From Pectobacterium carotovorum (GTDB lineage: Bacteria > Pseudomonadota > Gammaproteobacteria > Enterobacterales > Enterobacteriaceae): a stretch of 64,000 nt of DNA. A program made the translations under genes and the position numbers. Shown here piece by piece: positions 9,510 through 19,272 of this stretch; position 1 is the first letter of the stretch, and the number at the start of each line of letters is the position of its first letter. The notes below the pieces were generated by a model, which worked only from the letters and a program-made list of their open reading frames with translations, was not told the DNA's origin and made no database searches. The DNA lies in NCBI RefSeq assembly GCF_033898505.1, contig NZ_JAXAFK010000001.1:186001-250000 (forward strand), written 5' to 3'.

Positions 9510-9904
9510 TGAATAGTCGTTTCATGCTGGTGTTTACTGCTATCAGCGGCTTCACTTTTGTCGCGCTAGGCGCGTTTGGTTCCCATGTTCTCAGTAAAAC
9601 GCTGGGCGCAACGGAACTGGGCTGGCTGCGTACCGGCCTTGAATATCAGGCATTTCACACGTTAGCGATTCTGGCGCTGGCGGTTGCGATGCAACAACGA
9701 ACCAATCTGTGGTTTTACTGGAGCAGCGTTTTTCTGGCGTTGGGAACGGTACTCTTCAGTGGAAGTTTGTACTGTCTGGCGCTTTCTCACATGAAACTGT
9801 GGGTTTATGTGACGCCGATTGGCGGAACCTGTTTTCTGGTGGGATGGATATTAATATTGATTGGCGCACTGCGTCTGAAGAGAAAGGCTGAACGCCATGA
9901 ATAA
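9509..9904 (+). CDS. ygdD: DUF423 family inner-membrane protein YgdD
   Basis: This 131-residue hydrophobic protein has four predicted membrane segments, with the family block LGAFGSHVL near the start. The function is unknown. It overlaps rlmM by 8 bp (ATGA-type junction), so the two genes are translationally coupled, as in E. coli. Confidence 0.9.
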   Translation: MNSRFMLVFTAISGFTFVALGAFGSHVLSKTLGATELGWLRTGLEYQAFHTLAILALAVAMQQRTNLWFYWSSVFLALGTVLFSGSLYCLALSHMKLWVYVTPIGGTCFLVGWILILIGALRLKRKAERHE

Positions 9905-10997
9905 AGTCATTTTGTATTGTCGCCCCGGGTTTGAGAAAGAGTGTGCGGCGGAAATAACGGAAAAAGCCACGCAGCATAATGCTTTCGGCTTCGCGCGGGT
10001 AAAAGAAAACAGCGGTTACGTGGTGTTTGAATGCTACCAGCACGAGGATGCCGAGCGTCTGGTGAAAACGCTGCCGTTCCATGAGCTGATTTTTGCCCGT
10101 CAGATGTTCGTGAGTGGTGAACTGCTGCGCGATCTGCCGCCGGAAGATCGTATCACGCCAATTATCGGCATGTTATCGGGAGCCATTGAACGGGCAGGAG
10201 AACTGCGCGTTGAAGTTCCTGACACCAACGAAAGCAAAGAGCTGATGAAGTTCTGCCGCAAATTCACCGTGCCGCTGCGCGCGGCGTTGCGCGAACATAA
10301 AATTCTGTTGGGCTATGAAAAAGCAGATCGGCCAGTACTGCATGTACTGTTCATTGCTCCAGGCTGCTGCTATGTCGGTTACTCCTATAGCAATAACAAT
10401 TCACCGTTTTATATGGGGATCCCACGCCTCAAGTTCCCTTCTGATGCACCAAGCCGTTCGACGCTGAAGCTGGAGGAGGCGTTTCACGTCTTTATTCCTG
10501 CGGATGAGTGGGATGAGCGCTTGGGCAGCGGTATGTACGCGGTGGATTTAGGCGCGTGTCCCGGCGGCTGGACTTACCAACTGGTTAAACGCAGCATGAT
10601 GGTTTATGCGGTAGACAATGGACCCATGGCACCGAGCCTGATGGAGACTGGGCAGGTGATGCACCATCAGGCGGACGGCTTCCGCTTTGAGCCACCGCGT
10701 AATAACGTGTACTGGCTAGTGTGCGACATGGTGGAAAAACCCGCGAAAGTTACCAGCCTGATGAGTGATTGGCTGATCAAGGGCTGGTGTCGTGAGGCCA
10801 TTTTCAACCTGAAGCTGCCGATGAAGAAGCGCTATGAAGAAGTGTCGCAGAATCTGGCCGTGCTGCGTGAACGCCTGAGCGAAAATGGGATTAATGCTGA
10901 AGTGCATGCCAAGCATTTGTACCATGACCGCGAGGAAATCACCGTACACGTTCGTCGTTTCTGGAGCGCAGTGCCTGGCCGTCGCGACGAGCGATAA
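9897..10997 (+). CDS. rlmM: 23S rRNA 2'-O-ribose C2498 methyltransferase RlmM
   Basis: This SAM-dependent enzyme of 366 residues has an N-terminal THUMP-like domain and a C-terminal RrmJ-type methyltransferase domain. The SAM motif is [15 protein letters not shown] (about 219-233), and the K-D-K-E-type catalytic Lys falls in [13 protein letters not shown]. It modifies C2498 in the peptidyl transferase ring. The start overlaps ygdD. No strong terminator follows. Confidence 0.95.
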   Translation: MNKVILYCRPGFEKECAAEITEKATQHNAFGFARVKENSGYVVFECYQHEDAERLVKTLPFHELIFARQMFVSGELLRDLPPEDRITPIIGMLSGAIERAGELRVEVPDTNESKELMKFCRKFTVPLRAALREHKILLGYEKADRPVLHVLFIAPGCCYVGYSYSNNNSPFYMGIPRLKFPSDAPSRSTLKLEEAFHVFIPADEWDERLGSGMYAVDLGACPGGWTYQLVKRSMMVYAVDNGPMAPSLMETGQVMHHQADGFRFEPPRNNVYWLVCDMVEKPAKVTSLMSDWLIKGWCREAIFNLKLPMKKRYEEVSQNLAVLRERLSENGINAEVHAKHLYHDREEITVHVRRFWSAVPGRRDER

Positions 10998-11037
10998 AAT
11001 AAGAGATATCGTGGATTTTACTGTTATCTGGCGTAAA

Positions 11038-11171
11038 AAATTATGCTGAGGAGATAGTCGGCTTAGGATGAGCCGCACGGATACGGCGAAAGCTTGCGCC
11101 ATGCTGGGAGCATGTCGCAAGCGGTCCGTTAAGCCAGATACCGACGAAGGTACCGCGTAGCGGCATAATTT
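11038..11171. repeat. Palindromic intergenic element after rlmM (about 134 bp)
   Basis: AAATTATGC (11038-11046) and GCATAATTT (11163-11171) are perfect inverted ends. Nested inside, TAGTCGGCTTA faces TAAGCC-ATACCGAC, and a strong central hairpin lies at 11092-11122 (GCTTGCG with CGCAAGC, CATGCT with AGCATG). No coding frame is visible. It looks like a mobile palindromic unit, different in sequence from the one at 9350-9446. Confidence 0.5.
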
Positions 11172-11188
11172 AGCCAGAAGCCTGGGGT

Positions 11189-11247
11189 CATGGGGCGAGC
11201 GGCGTGTGAGCCGCCCCATGTCGGGCGCATGCTACTGGGGTAGCATG
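11189..11247. other. Two adjacent stem-loops between rlmM and xni
   Basis: CATGGGGCG (11189-11197) pairs with CGCCCCATG (11212-11220), and CATGCTAC with GTAGCATG at about 11228-11247. Neither is followed by a convincing T-run on either strand, so they are not standard intrinsic terminators. They fill the rest of the 346-bp space between the two convergent genes. Confidence 0.45.
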
Positions 11248-11343
11248 AAAAATGACGGTATTATTGCGCACGAAACCCTCTCCTAGTCTGCATAAAAAAT
11301 GTGACTAAGAGGCAGGTATCAATAGGGGCACACCGTCCGTCTC

Positions 11344-12114
11344 TTAATATGGTAGCCTCAGCTGTTGCAGATTGCCATTGAGCGTTAAATCGGTATGCAG
11401 CATAGCCACTTGACGGCTGATTAGCGCCATGTCTTTATGCTGTTCCAGCTTCTTACGCCACTTTTCTGGTACGGCATCTAATTGCTGATACAGTGCCTCC
11501 AAGCTTCCAGCCTGTTGCAAAAGTTGTGCGGCGCTTTTAGGGCCGATACCCGCGACGCCCGGTATTTTGCTGCTGCTAATGCCTGCCAGCCCCCAGTAGT
11601 CCGTAAGCTGTTGCGGTGACACACCAAACTCCTGTTCAACAAACGGCAGATCCAGCCAGCGTTTCTGGAAGTAGTCCCTAATCTGAATGTGTGGCGCTAA
11701 TAGCTGGCAGTATCCTTTATTGGTCGACACAATCGTTGCCTGATGACCCGCTGATGACAGCTTGGTGGCTAGCGTAGCCGCCAGATCGTCGGCCTCATTG
11801 CCGGGGCTATGCCAGCTTGCTACGCCTGCTGCGGCAAATGCCGCTTTAATTTGCGGTAGTTCCTGTTTCAGATTGTCCGGCATTGGCGTGCGGCCCGCCT
11901 TGTAGTCAGGCAGGAGTTGGTGACGCCAACTGGTAACACGACCTTCATCATCAAATTCTTCATGATCAAACACTGCAACAGCGTGCGTAGGCTGGCTGTT
12001 TTGTATGAGCTGATGCAGTGCATGTTGGCATGCTGTGATACAGGGCGAACCTTGTACCGCATGAATGCGACGTATCAGATTGAGCGCGTCGACAATCAGC
12101 AAATGGACGGACAT
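11344..12114 (-). CDS. xni: Flap endonuclease Xni (ExoIX)
   Basis: This 256-residue member of the 5'-3' exonuclease/FEN fold family resembles the N-terminal domain of DNA polymerase I. Visible are the start [16 protein letters not shown], the acidic cluster [13 protein letters not shown] and the helix-hairpin-helix [12 protein letters not shown] that binds DNA and a potassium ion. The start is the ATG at 12114; a longer upstream frame (to 12162) lacks family similarity. It is transcribed after ppnN with a 71-bp gap. Confidence 0.92.
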   Translation of the reverse strand: MSVHLLIVDALNLIRRIHAVQGSPCITACQHALHQLIQNSQPTHAVAVFDHEEFDDEGRVTSWRHQLLPDYKAGRTPMPDNLKQELPQIKAAFAAAGVASWHSPGNEADDLAATLATKLSSAGHQATIVSTNKGYCQLLAPHIQIRDYFQKRWLDLPFVEQEFGVSPQQLTDYWGLAGISSSKIPGVAGIGPKSAAQLLQQAGSLEALYQQLDAVPEKWRKKLEQHKDMALISRQVAMLHTDLTLNGNLQQLRLPY

Positions 12115-12185
12115 CGCGTAATTCCTGATGTAATAAGAGGGGGAAGCTGGGCTTCCCCACATAGGTACGACCGGACGGTGGACCG

Positions 12186-13550
12186 TTAGGAGCAGATTTC
12201 GTAGCAGGGGATATAGGCGCTGCCGGGCAGCTTCATGCGCTGCTGCGCGACAAAGCCCTGTAACAGTGTATCCATGCTTTTCATCATCTGCGGATCGCCA
12301 TGAATTTTGTACGGCCCACGTTGTTCAATCGCCTGAATGCCAACTTCCTTCACATTACCGGCCACAATACCGGAGAACGCCCGGCGCAGCGCGGCAGCCA
12401 GTTCTTCAGCCGGCTGATTCGGATGCAGGTTGAGATCGGCCATATTTTCATGTGTTGGTTCGAAGGGCAGTTGCAGATCGGGTGCGATGCGCAATGACCA
12501 GTTAAAGCTGTAGGCATCACCCGTGTGGCGACGGCTTTCTTTCACCTGCGGCATCGCTTTCTTCATCTGACGGGCGACTTCCGCAGCGTCATTAATGATG
12601 ATCGAGTAGTAACGACGCGCCTGACGACCCAGCGTGCCAACAATGAACTCGTCCAGCACGCGGAAATAGTCTGCGCTTTCTTCCGGCCCGGTCAGGATAA
12701 TCGGCAACACTTGCTCGCTGTTTTCCGGGTTCATCATGATGCCCAGCAAATAGAGGAACTCTTCCGCCGTTCCGACCCCACCAGGGAAAATAATGATGCC
12801 GTGTCCGATACGGACAAAAGCCTCCAGACGCTTTTCGATGTCCGGCATAATGATCAGTTCATTGACCAGCGGATTCGGCGGTTCGGCCGCAATGATGGAC
12901 GGCTCGGTCATACCGATGAAACGCCCTTCTTTATAGCGCTGCTGTGCGTGGCCGACGGCGGCACCTTTCATTGGTGCTTCCATCGCACCCGGGCCGCAGC
13001 CCGTACAGATATTCAGTTCACGCAGGCCGAGCTGGCTGCCCACCTTACGCGCATACTGGTATTCGATTTCATTAATCGAATGGCCGCCCCAGCAAACCAC
13101 CATGTTCGGCTCTTCCCCGACGTGGAGCGCCTTGGCATTACGCAGGATAGAGAACACCAGATTGGTGATATGGGCGGAATTTTCCAGATTCAGATTCTGA
13201 TAGCGGCCTGCACTGGCGATTTGGCCGTTAACGAAAAGAATGTCGCGCAATACGGCGAACAGGTTAGCCTGCAAGGCTCGAATGATGTTGCCGTCAACGA
13301 AAGCGTCTTCCGGCGGGTTCACCAGTTCCAGTTTGACACCGCGCTCACGGCGCAGCACGTTGATATCAAAATCTTCATAACGAGACAGCAGCTCTTTGCT
13401 GTTATCTGTCTGGCTACCGGAATTCAGTACGGCGAGGGAACAGTTGCGAAACAAACGGTAGAGATCGCTGCTGGCTGTGCTTTTCAGCATGTCCACTTCC
13501 AACTGCGATAACAAATCCATCGATCCCAATGGGCTGATATGTGTAATCAA
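12186..13550 (-). CDS. ppnN: Pyrimidine/purine-5'-nucleotide nucleosidase PpnN
   Basis: This (p)ppGpp-regulated, LOG-family enzyme cleaves nucleoside monophosphates to base and ribose phosphate. The 454-residue length equals the E. coli protein. The LOG motif parts [22 protein letters not shown] and [12 protein letters not shown] are present. The start is a TTG codon (13548-13550) with an AGGAG ribosome site 5 nt upstream, which gives the family N-terminus [11 protein letters not shown]. Confidence 0.95.
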   Translation of the reverse strand: MITHISPLGSMDLLSQLEVDMLKSTASSDLYRLFRNCSLAVLNSGSQTDNSKELLSRYEDFDINVLRRERGVKLELVNPPEDAFVDGNIIRALQANLFAVLRDILFVNGQIASAGRYQNLNLENSAHITNLVFSILRNAKALHVGEEPNMVVCWGGHSINEIEYQYARKVGSQLGLRELNICTGCGPGAMEAPMKGAAVGHAQQRYKEGRFIGMTEPSIIAAEPPNPLVNELIIMPDIEKRLEAFVRIGHGIIIFPGGVGTAEEFLYLLGIMMNPENSEQVLPIILTGPEESADYFRVLDEFIVGTLGRQARRYYSIIINDAAEVARQMKKAMPQVKESRRHTGDAYSFNWSLRIAPDLQLPFEPTHENMADLNLHPNQPAEELAAALRRAFSGIVAGNVKEVGIQAIEQRGPYKIHGDPQMMKSMDTLLQGFVAQQRMKLPGSAYIPCYEICS

Positions 13551-13867
13551 TTTTGCTCCTTGAAACGCAATATAATTCGCGATGCCATGCTGGCTGCCGA
13601 GAGCACGTTCCGTTGCTACACGCTCGACGTTTCAGCAACATGGCACGAATGTCATCCATTTAAGACGCGACGCGGAACGTCATACGTTAAATACCGCGAG
13701 CCTAAATGAAACCTACTTGAGCACCGTTCAGACGTTATGGATCTTTTGTTGTCTGGCACACCACCTTAACGCGCTGTCATCATTTTTTCCAATGTTGGCG
13801 GCAGTCTCTCCCCTAACTTGCGTGACGCTACGCATATTACCGTGCAAACCCGTAACTTATCGGTCGA
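13551..13867. other. Intergenic region between ppnN and queF
   Basis: This 317-bp space must hold the ppnN promoter and the end of the queF transcript. I see no RNA gene, no credible small reading frame and no strong terminator in it. Confidence 0.4.
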
Positions 13868-14716
13868 TTACTGGCGCGGCAGGCGTCCAGTTGGCGCGTT
13901 AAACGGATAGTTACTGCGCCACGGATTGATGTCCAGCCCGCCGCGGCGGGTATAGCGGGCGTAAACGCTGAGTTTTTCCGGCTGGTAGTAGCGCGTGATG
14001 TCGTTAAAAATTCGTTCCACACACTGTTCATGAAATTCGTTATGATGTCGAAATGAGACAATGTAGCGCAGCAGCGCTTCACGGTTAATGCGTTTGCCGC
14101 GATAGTGGATCTGTACAGAGCCCCAGTCGGGCTGATGGGTGATCAAACAGTTGGATTTCAGCAGGTGGCTGACCAGTGTTTCCTCAACGACAGGCGCGTC
14201 CTGTTCGTTTGTCGCCAGATAGTCGGCGCTGAAGTCGTAGCTGTCGATCTGAATGTCTTGATCGTCGATGCATTCGCCTATGAATCCTGCTATCGGCTGG
14301 CCTTCAAGCTCGCTGAGTTTGAAAAGCGTGATGCTGACGTCCCCCTGAGCGCAGTGCGCCAGATCCTTGGCTAACGTTGCGCGTACGCTTTCCCAACTGT
14401 CGAATGTCGTCTGATTAAAGCTGTTCAGGTACAGCTTGAAACTTTTTGATTCAATCAGATTCAGGCTTTCCGCATTGAGATGCATTTCACCGACGGCCAC
14501 CTGAGGTACGCCGCGGTTGTTCAGCCAGGAAAGCTCGTAGAGCGTCCAGATATCCGCGCCATGAAAAGGCAGGCTGTCAGGATAAATGCCCAGTGGATCG
14601 CGGTTCAGGCTACGTGGCACCGGTTGCAGAAGTGCGGCATCATAGCGATCGTGATAGGGGGTGGGTTTGCCCAGTGTCAGCCCGCTCAGGGCCTGATGCT
14701 TGTCATAAACGGACAT
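13868..14716 (-). CDS. queF: NADPH-dependent 7-cyano-7-deazaguanine reductase QueF
   Basis: This 282-residue bimodular (YqcD-type) tunnelling-fold enzyme reduces preQ0 to preQ1 in queuosine synthesis. The catalytic Cys lies in [15 protein letters not shown], and the substrate-binding motif [15 protein letters not shown] is in the N-terminal half. It is divergent from syd, as in E. coli. Confidence 0.96.
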   Translation of the reverse strand: MSVYDKHQALSGLTLGKPTPYHDRYDAALLQPVPRSLNRDPLGIYPDSLPFHGADIWTLYELSWLNNRGVPQVAVGEMHLNAESLNLIESKSFKLYLNSFNQTTFDSWESVRATLAKDLAHCAQGDVSITLFKLSELEGQPIAGFIGECIDDQDIQIDSYDFSADYLATNEQDAPVVEETLVSHLLKSNCLITHQPDWGSVQIHYRGKRINREALLRYIVSFRHHNEFHEQCVERIFNDITRYYQPEKLSVYARYTRRGGLDINPWRSNYPFNAPTGRLPRQ

Positions 14717-14786
14717 GCTGTTACCTTGATGTGATAAGCGTGATGGCGAATAGTGTAACCTGACTAAAAGAGTGATGAGAAAAATT

Positions 14787-15335
14787 ATGGAGCATGAGGT
14801 CGTTTCGGCACTGGCGGCGTTTACCCAGCGCTATGTTGACTGCTGGCAGCAGGAGAAGGGGCATTTGCCCGCCAGTGAAGCCCTTTACGGCATATCTTCC
14901 CCATGTATTGTCGAAAATCATGAGGATACGGTTTACTGGTCGCCACAGCCTTTTGCTCCTTCAGCCGCATTGGATGGCGTGGAACGTGCACTGGAAATCA
15001 GCCTGCATCCTGATGTTCATGCTTTTTACACCGCGCAGTATGCCGGGGATATGGCGGCGCAGTTTGATTCGCTCTCCTGTCAACTGTTGCAGGTGTGGAG
15101 TGAAGAAGATTTCACCCGCATGCAGGAGAATCTGATTGGTCATTTGTTAACGCAGAAACGCCTTAAGCTGACGCCAACGCTGTTTTTAGCAACGACTGAT
15201 TCTGAGATGACAATGGTGTCGTTGTGTAATATTTCTGGTGAAATCATCCTGGAAGAGTTCGGTACGAAAAAGCGTCAGATCTTAGCGCCGACGCTGACAG
15301 CGTTTCTTTCTAACCTGAACCCGTTAGCGGTCTAA
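14787..15335 (+). CDS. syd: SecY-interacting protein Syd
   Basis: This peripheral cytoplasmic protein binds SecY and is proposed to act in quality control of the translocon. The family block [15 protein letters not shown] is well kept. The open frame extends up to a GTG at 14772, but family length and alignment favour the ATG at 14787 ([12 protein letters not shown]), giving 182 residues; the ATG at 14775 cannot be excluded. It lies upstream of csrB as in E. coli. Confidence 0.9.
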   Translation: MEHEVVSALAAFTQRYVDCWQQEKGHLPASEALYGISSPCIVENHEDTVYWSPQPFAPSAALDGVERALEISLHPDVHAFYTAQYAGDMAAQFDSLSCQLLQVWSEEDFTRMQENLIGHLLTQKRLKLTPTLFLATTDSEMTMVSLCNISGEIILEEFGTKKRQILAPTLTAFLSNLNPLAV

Positions 15336-15362
15336 TGGTTAATCGAATTTCACTTTCGGCTT

Positions 15363-15403
15363 TGTGAGAGATCTCTTACATTTGCTGTAAGAAATGTCTT
15401 ATC
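15363..15403 (+). promoter_or_regulatory. Two GacA/UvrY boxes upstream of csrB (rsmB)
   Basis: Box 1 (15363-15380) reads TGTGAGAGATCTCTTACA and box 2 (15386-15403) reads TGTAAGAAATGTCTTATC. Both fit the GacA-family consensus TGTAAG-N6-CTTACA, with one mismatch each and centres 23 bp apart. This is the expected upstream activating site for csrB-type RNAs under the GacS/GacA (BarA/UvrY) system. Confidence 0.82.
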
Positions 15404-15599
15404 TTTAATGTTGAAAATATGTTTCATTTTTATTTTTCCATTATTAATTAGCAAATTACAATAAAAAATTACCGTATCGCTTAAGGGATGTTGAGAAACA
15501 TTGTCACTTACCCCTTGCTGAAAGCTGACAATTAATACATCTTATTACTTAAGTTAGTAACCGGTTACAGTGTGTGTAATGGTGACTATCGGTAACAAA

Positions 15600-16011
15600 A
15601 TAGCGTTACTGCACTCGGGTTGTTTTCAGGACGAAACGTTGTTTCAGGAAGAGACACAGTTTCAGGATGAAACACTGTTTTAGGGATAAACATTGTTTTA
15701 GGAAGAAACACGAGTTTCAGGAAGAAGCGCAGTTTTCAGGAAGAAACACGGTTTCAGGATGAAATCAGGGACACCTCCAGGAAGGAGACCGAGAGCCGAT
15801 TAGGAATATCGGTGGGGCAGGAGCCTAAAGGGATTTAGTCACGGAAGATACAGGATGGAAACGTCAGGAAGAAAGTAGGACGCCAGCAAGGATTGTGGGT
15901 CAGGGAGACCAAAAAGGAAAAGTTTTCATGGATGAGCAGGGATGCAAATGTGTAGCGGGATAGCTATAAAACGAACCGGGGGTACTGAGCAATCAGTACC
16001 CCCACTTTTTT
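15600..16011 (+). ncRNA. csrB: CsrA/RsmA-sequestering RNA CsrB (RsmB, aepH)
   Basis: The region lies between syd and yqcC, where csrB lies in E. coli. It contains at least eight imperfect 18-19 bp units of the form TTTCAGGAAGAAACACxG from 15623 to 15770, then more GGA motifs. Segments such as ACACCTCCAGGAAGGAG and the end AACGAACCGGG are collinear with E. coli CsrB. Each GGA loop binds the CsrA/RsmA dimer. In soft-rot bacteria this RNA controls exoenzymes and quorum sensing. The 5' end is uncertain and could lie up to about 70 bp further left, since the described RsmB transcript is about 479 nt. Confidence 0.9.
15978..16011 (+). terminator. Terminator of csrB (rsmB)
   Basis: A 9-10 bp stem (GGGGGTACTGA with TCAGTACCCCC) is followed by ACTTTTTT, in the same place as the terminator of E. 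coli csrB. Confidence 0.92.
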
Positions 16012-16136
16012 GCCTGTAGCATGGGGAACTGAGGCTGTCGCCGATAGCCTGTGGTCAACATGTGGCGATTGGGTCAGGCTGATATCAATGCTATGCTTTG
16101 CCGCCATTACTGTTGGCTTCAAGGGCGAGAAACCGC

Positions 16137-16487
16137 ATGAGTAGAGAGAACCAGGTTCGTCAGTCATTATTCGATATTGAGCGCGCATTGAGAGAAAGTC
16201 CTTTCTGGCAGGTTGTTCCGCCAGAAGACGAGGCGTTTAACAGCACTGAGCCTTTCAGCCTGGATACCATGAAACCCGAAGAGTGGTTGCAGTGGGTCTT
16301 TTTGCCGCGCATGCATGCTTTGTTGGATAGCGAATTAGCGTTGCCCGCTGAGCTGGCTTTGCTTCCCTATTTTGAAGAAGCGCTGGAAGGTACGCCAGAA
16401 GAGACGGCGGCGATCCTGTTGCGTATCGGGCTGCTTGATGAACTGTTCCGCCCGGATGCACAGGATGGCGCAGTACGCGATGCTTGA
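16137..16487 (+). CDS. yqcC: YqcC family protein (DUF446)
   Basis: This small (116-residue) helical protein of unknown function has the conserved motif PEEWLQWVFLPRM. The ATG at 16137 gives the family start MSRENQVRQSL; the longer frame has no support. Its end overlaps the start of truC by 8 bp, an arrangement also found in E. coli. Confidence 0.92.
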   Translation: MSRENQVRQSLFDIERALRESPFWQVVPPEDEAFNSTEPFSLDTMKPEEWLQWVFLPRMHALLDSELALPAELALLPYFEEALEGTPEETAAILLRIGLLDELFRPDAQDGAVRDA

Positions 16488-17265
16488 GATTATTTATCAG
16501 GATGAGCATCTGGTCGCCGTTAATAAACCCAGCGGCTGGTTAGTCCACCGTAGCTGGCTGGATCGCAAAGAAAAGGTCGTGGTGATGCAGACCGTGCGCG
16601 ATCAGATCGGCCAGCACGTGTATACCGTTCATCGTCTCGACAGGCCGACATCCGGCGTGTTGTTGCTCGCGCTGTCCAGCGAGGTGGCGCGTGCGTTATC
16701 CCAGCAGTTTGAATCACACCAGATGCAGAAAATGTATCATGCCGTGGTGCGGGGCTATGTGCTGGATGATGGCGTGATTGACTATGCGCTCACCGAAGAA
16801 CTGGACAAGATCGCCGACAAGTTTACGAATCCTGATAAAGCACCGCAGCCTGCCGTCACGCATTATCGTTCTTTGGCGCAGGTCGAAATGCCGGTTGCCA
16901 TTGGCCGTTACCCAACAGCACGCTACAGCCTGATGGAGCTGAAACCGCAGACCGGTCGTAAGCATCAGCTCCGCCGCCATATGTCACACCTCCGTCATCC
17001 GATCATCGGCGATACCGCGCACGGCGACCTGCGACACAATCGTGGCATGGAGACACATTTTTCCTGCGGTAGACTTATGCTGCATGCCAGCGAGCTACAG
17101 CTTAATCATCCAGTGAGCGGGCAGCCATTGACGTTGCAGGCTCGCTGGGATGCGCCGTGGCAGGGCGTGATGACTCAATTTGGCTGGCAGGGGATTCTCC
17201 CTGAGTTTGAAGGGGTTGAGTTTCCTGCCGACTCAGGTCAGGATAGCGAGCATTTCGTTGGGTAA
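16480..17265 (+). CDS. truC: tRNA pseudouridine(65) synthase TruC
   Basis: This RluA-type pseudouridine synthase modifies U65 in tRNA-Ile1 and tRNA-Asp. The catalytic Asp lies in VHRLDRPTSGVLL; LKPQTGRKHQLRRHMSH is the second family block. The start is the ATG at 16480, inside the end of yqcC, giving MLEIIYQDEHLVAVNKPSG as in E. coli and 261 residues. The much longer upstream frame is only a shadow of yqcC. Confidence 0.95.
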   Translation: MLEIIYQDEHLVAVNKPSGWLVHRSWLDRKEKVVVMQTVRDQIGQHVYTVHRLDRPTSGVLLLALSSEVARALSQQFESHQMQKMYHAVVRGYVLDDGVIDYALTEELDKIADKFTNPDKAPQPAVTHYRSLAQVEMPVAIGRYPTARYSLMELKPQTGRKHQLRRHMSHLRHPIIGDTAHGDLRHNRGMETHFSCGRLMLHASELQLNHPVSGQPLTLQARWDAPWQGVMTQFGWQGILPEFEGVEFPADSGQDSEHFVG

Positions 17266-17343
17266 TATCTGCCGCATTACTTTTATATAGCTTTTGTATA
17301 GCTTTTATATCAAACACATCGAATTCAAAAGGGAGTCAGAAGC

Positions 17344-17799
17344 ATGGCGCAGATTGGTATTTTTGTTGGTACGGTCTACGGGAATGCATTGCTGGTGGCC
17401 GAAGAAGCCGAAAATATCCTCAGGGAGCGTGGCCATGAGGTTAAGGTCTTTGAAGATGCGACGCTGGAATCCTGGCTGGACTATCGCGAGCAGACGGTTT
17501 TAGTTGTAACGTCGACGACGGGACAAGGCCAACTACCTGATTCTATCGTTCCACTTTACGCCGCACTGCGTGATAAAGGCGGTTACCAGCCTGCGCTGCG
17601 CTATGGCGTGATCGCGTTGGGTGACAGCAGTTACCCGAATTTCTGCGCGGGTGGGCATCTTTTCGATGCACTATTGCAGGAAATCGGTGCTAAGCGTCTG
17701 GGAGATGTTTTGGACATTGATGCCGTCGAACATCCTGAACCGGAAGTGATTTCATGCCCGTGGGTTGAAGGATGGGCTGACCTGGTTGATGCGCAGTAA
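17344..17799 (+). CDS. yqcA: Flavodoxin YqcA
   Basis: This 151-residue FMN-binding flavodoxin-like protein has the phosphate-binding loop [15 protein letters not shown] at the N-terminus and [13 protein letters not shown] and [14 protein letters not shown] as the isoalloxazine loops. It is a MioC relative whose electron partner is not known. It follows truC by 78 bp, a space that contains a short TATAGCTTTT tandem repeat. Confidence 0.93.
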   Translation: MAQIGIFVGTVYGNALLVAEEAENILRERGHEVKVFEDATLESWLDYREQTVLVVTSTTGQGQLPDSIVPLYAALRDKGGYQPALRYGVIALGDSSYPNFCAGGHLFDALLQEIGAKRLGDVLDIDAVEHPEPEVISCPWVEGWADLVDAQ

Positions 17800-17817
17800 T
17801 GCCGTATTGAAATGAGA

Positions 17818-17844
17818 AACGGGAGCCAGTCGTGCTCCCGTTTT
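17818..17844 (+). terminator. Terminator after yqcA
   Basis: AACGGGAGC pairs with GCTCCCGTT around a short loop and is followed by a T-run. It lies between yqcA and the convergent yaeH gene. Confidence 0.8.
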
Positions 17845-17872
17845 CGTTGCGGCCTGTTAGCGACGATCGTGT

Positions 17873-18262
17873 TTAGCGATTCTTGGTCAGCTTCTCTAAA
17901 TCCGCTTCGATTTCGGTAATCTTGTTGGAAACGACGCTTTCCAAATGACGCAGATCGTCGAGGATTTTGCGTTTCAGATCGACTTCAACCTGTTCCTGCT
18001 GGCAGATCTTGTCTAACTCATCAATCACATAGCGCAGATTTGGGCTGATCTCGTTGATCTCTTTATAGCCCTGTCCTGTGTTGTCGGCCACGATGGTCTT
18101 ACGCTGGCGTGGGTATTTGAACTTCACGCTTTTAGCGAAAAATTCGCCCTTATCTTTACGGAAATAGATCTTCAGGATGTCGTTGTTCGCTTCCTGACGC
18201 AGGCTGTAGCGATCGATATCATCGGGATTGGTAATGCCCAGGCTTTTTAGATTGTCATACAT
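17873..18262 (-). CDS. yaeH: YaeH family protein (DUF3461)
   Basis: This 129-residue protein of unknown function is almost identical in layout to E. coli YaeH. It starts [20 protein letters not shown], has a basic middle ([11 protein letters not shown]) and a C-terminal helix with coiled-coil character. In E. coli it is also next to dapD. Confidence 0.92.
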   Translation of the reverse strand: MYDNLKSLGITNPDDIDRYSLRQEANNDILKIYFRKDKGEFFAKSVKFKYPRQRKTIVADNTGQGYKEINEISPNLRYVIDELDKICQQEQVEVDLKRKILDDLRHLESVVSNKITEIEADLEKLTKNR

Positions 18263-18379
18263 AGCGTCACCTTCTCGGTTTCTATAGAGTCCTGATTATC
18301 ATGCCAGCGAGAACCACGCTGTTTATACCCGCCATACCGAAGTATTTAGGGAACATATAAATAACTTATCGTTCGTACA

Positions 18380-18411
18380 TAAAAAAACGGCGGGTGATTA
18401 ACCCGCCGTTT
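18380..18411 (-). terminator. Terminator of dapD
   Basis: On the minus strand AACGGCGGGTTA pairs with TAACCCGCCGTT-type arms followed by seven T. It lies 6-37 bp after the dapD stop. Confidence 0.9.
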
Positions 18412-18416
18412 CTAGT

Positions 18417-19244
18417 TTAGTCGATGGTGCGTAATAACTCATTGATACCCACTTTACCGCGGGTTTTCGCATCCACTTTCTTCACAATAACGGCACAGTA
18501 CAGGCTGTAGCTGCCATCTTTGGACGGCAGGTTGCCGGAAACCACAACGGAGCCAGCTGGTACGCGACCATAGTGGACTTCGCCAGTTTCACGATCGTAA
18601 ATACGGGTGCTTTGGCCGATGAACACGCCCATGGAGATAACGGAGCCTTCTTCCACGATCACGCCTTCCACCACTTCAGAACGCGCGCCGATGAAGCAGT
18701 TGTCTTCGATGATGGTCGGGTTCGCCTGCAGCGGCTCCAGAACACCGCCGATGCCTACGCCGCCGGACAGGTGAACATTTTTACCGATCTGAGCACAAGA
18801 ACCGACGGTTGCCCAGGTATCCACCATCGTGCCTTCATCAACGTAAGCGCCGATGTTGACATAAGACGGCATCAGTACGGTATTACGTGCAATAAACGCA
18901 CCCTGACGTACGCTTGCTGGCGGCACGACACGGAACCCTTCGCGCTGGAAGCGGGCTTCGTCATAGTTTGCAAACTTCATCGGCACTTTGTCGTAATAAC
19001 GCGTTTCCGAGCCTTCCATCACCTGGTTGTCGTTAATGCGGAAAGAGAGCAGCACGGCTTTCTTCAGCCACTGATGGGTAACCCACTGGCCGTCGATTTT
19101 CTCTGCAACGCGGAGGGCGCCGCTATCCAGCAGGCTAATAGCCTGATTGACGGCTTCACGCGTGACGGTGTCTGCATTTGCTGGAGTGATTTCAGCGCGG
19201 CGCTCGAAAGCCGTCTCAATGATGTTCTGTAGTTGTTGGTGCAT
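18417..19244 (-). CDS. dapD: 2,3,4,5-tetrahydropyridine-2,6-dicarboxylate N-succinyltransferase DapD
   Basis: This lysine and diaminopimelate pathway enzyme transfers succinyl from succinyl-CoA to tetrahydrodipicolinate. It has 275 residues with an N-terminal helical domain and a left-handed beta-helix built from hexapeptide repeats (for example [19 protein letters not shown]). It is almost identical in length and sequence to the E. coli enzyme. It follows glnD, 28 bp apart. Confidence 0.97.
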   Translation of the reverse strand: MHQQLQNIIETAFERRAEITPANADTVTREAVNQAISLLDSGALRVAEKIDGQWVTHQWLKKAVLLSFRINDNQVMEGSETRYYDKVPMKFANYDEARFQREGFRVVPPASVRQGAFIARNTVLMPSYVNIGAYVDEGTMVDTWATVGSCAQIGKNVHLSGGVGIGGVLEPLQANPTIIEDNCFIGARSEVVEGVIVEEGSVISMGVFIGQSTRIYDRETGEVHYGRVPAGSVVVSGNLPSKDGSYSLYCAVIVKKVDAKTRGKVGINELLRTID

Positions 19245-19272
19245 CCTGATTTCTCTTTCCTGATTGTAAAAA

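Noticed and set aside
12525..13511. A 328-codon plus-strand frame opposite ppnN
   Set aside because: It is the antisense shadow of ppnN, a complete conserved gene; the translation has no family features and no ribosome site.
15623..15770. The eight short repeats as a CRISPR array
   Set aside because: The units are directly adjacent with no spacers and belong to the CsrB/RsmB RNA, supported by position, GGA motifs and terminator.
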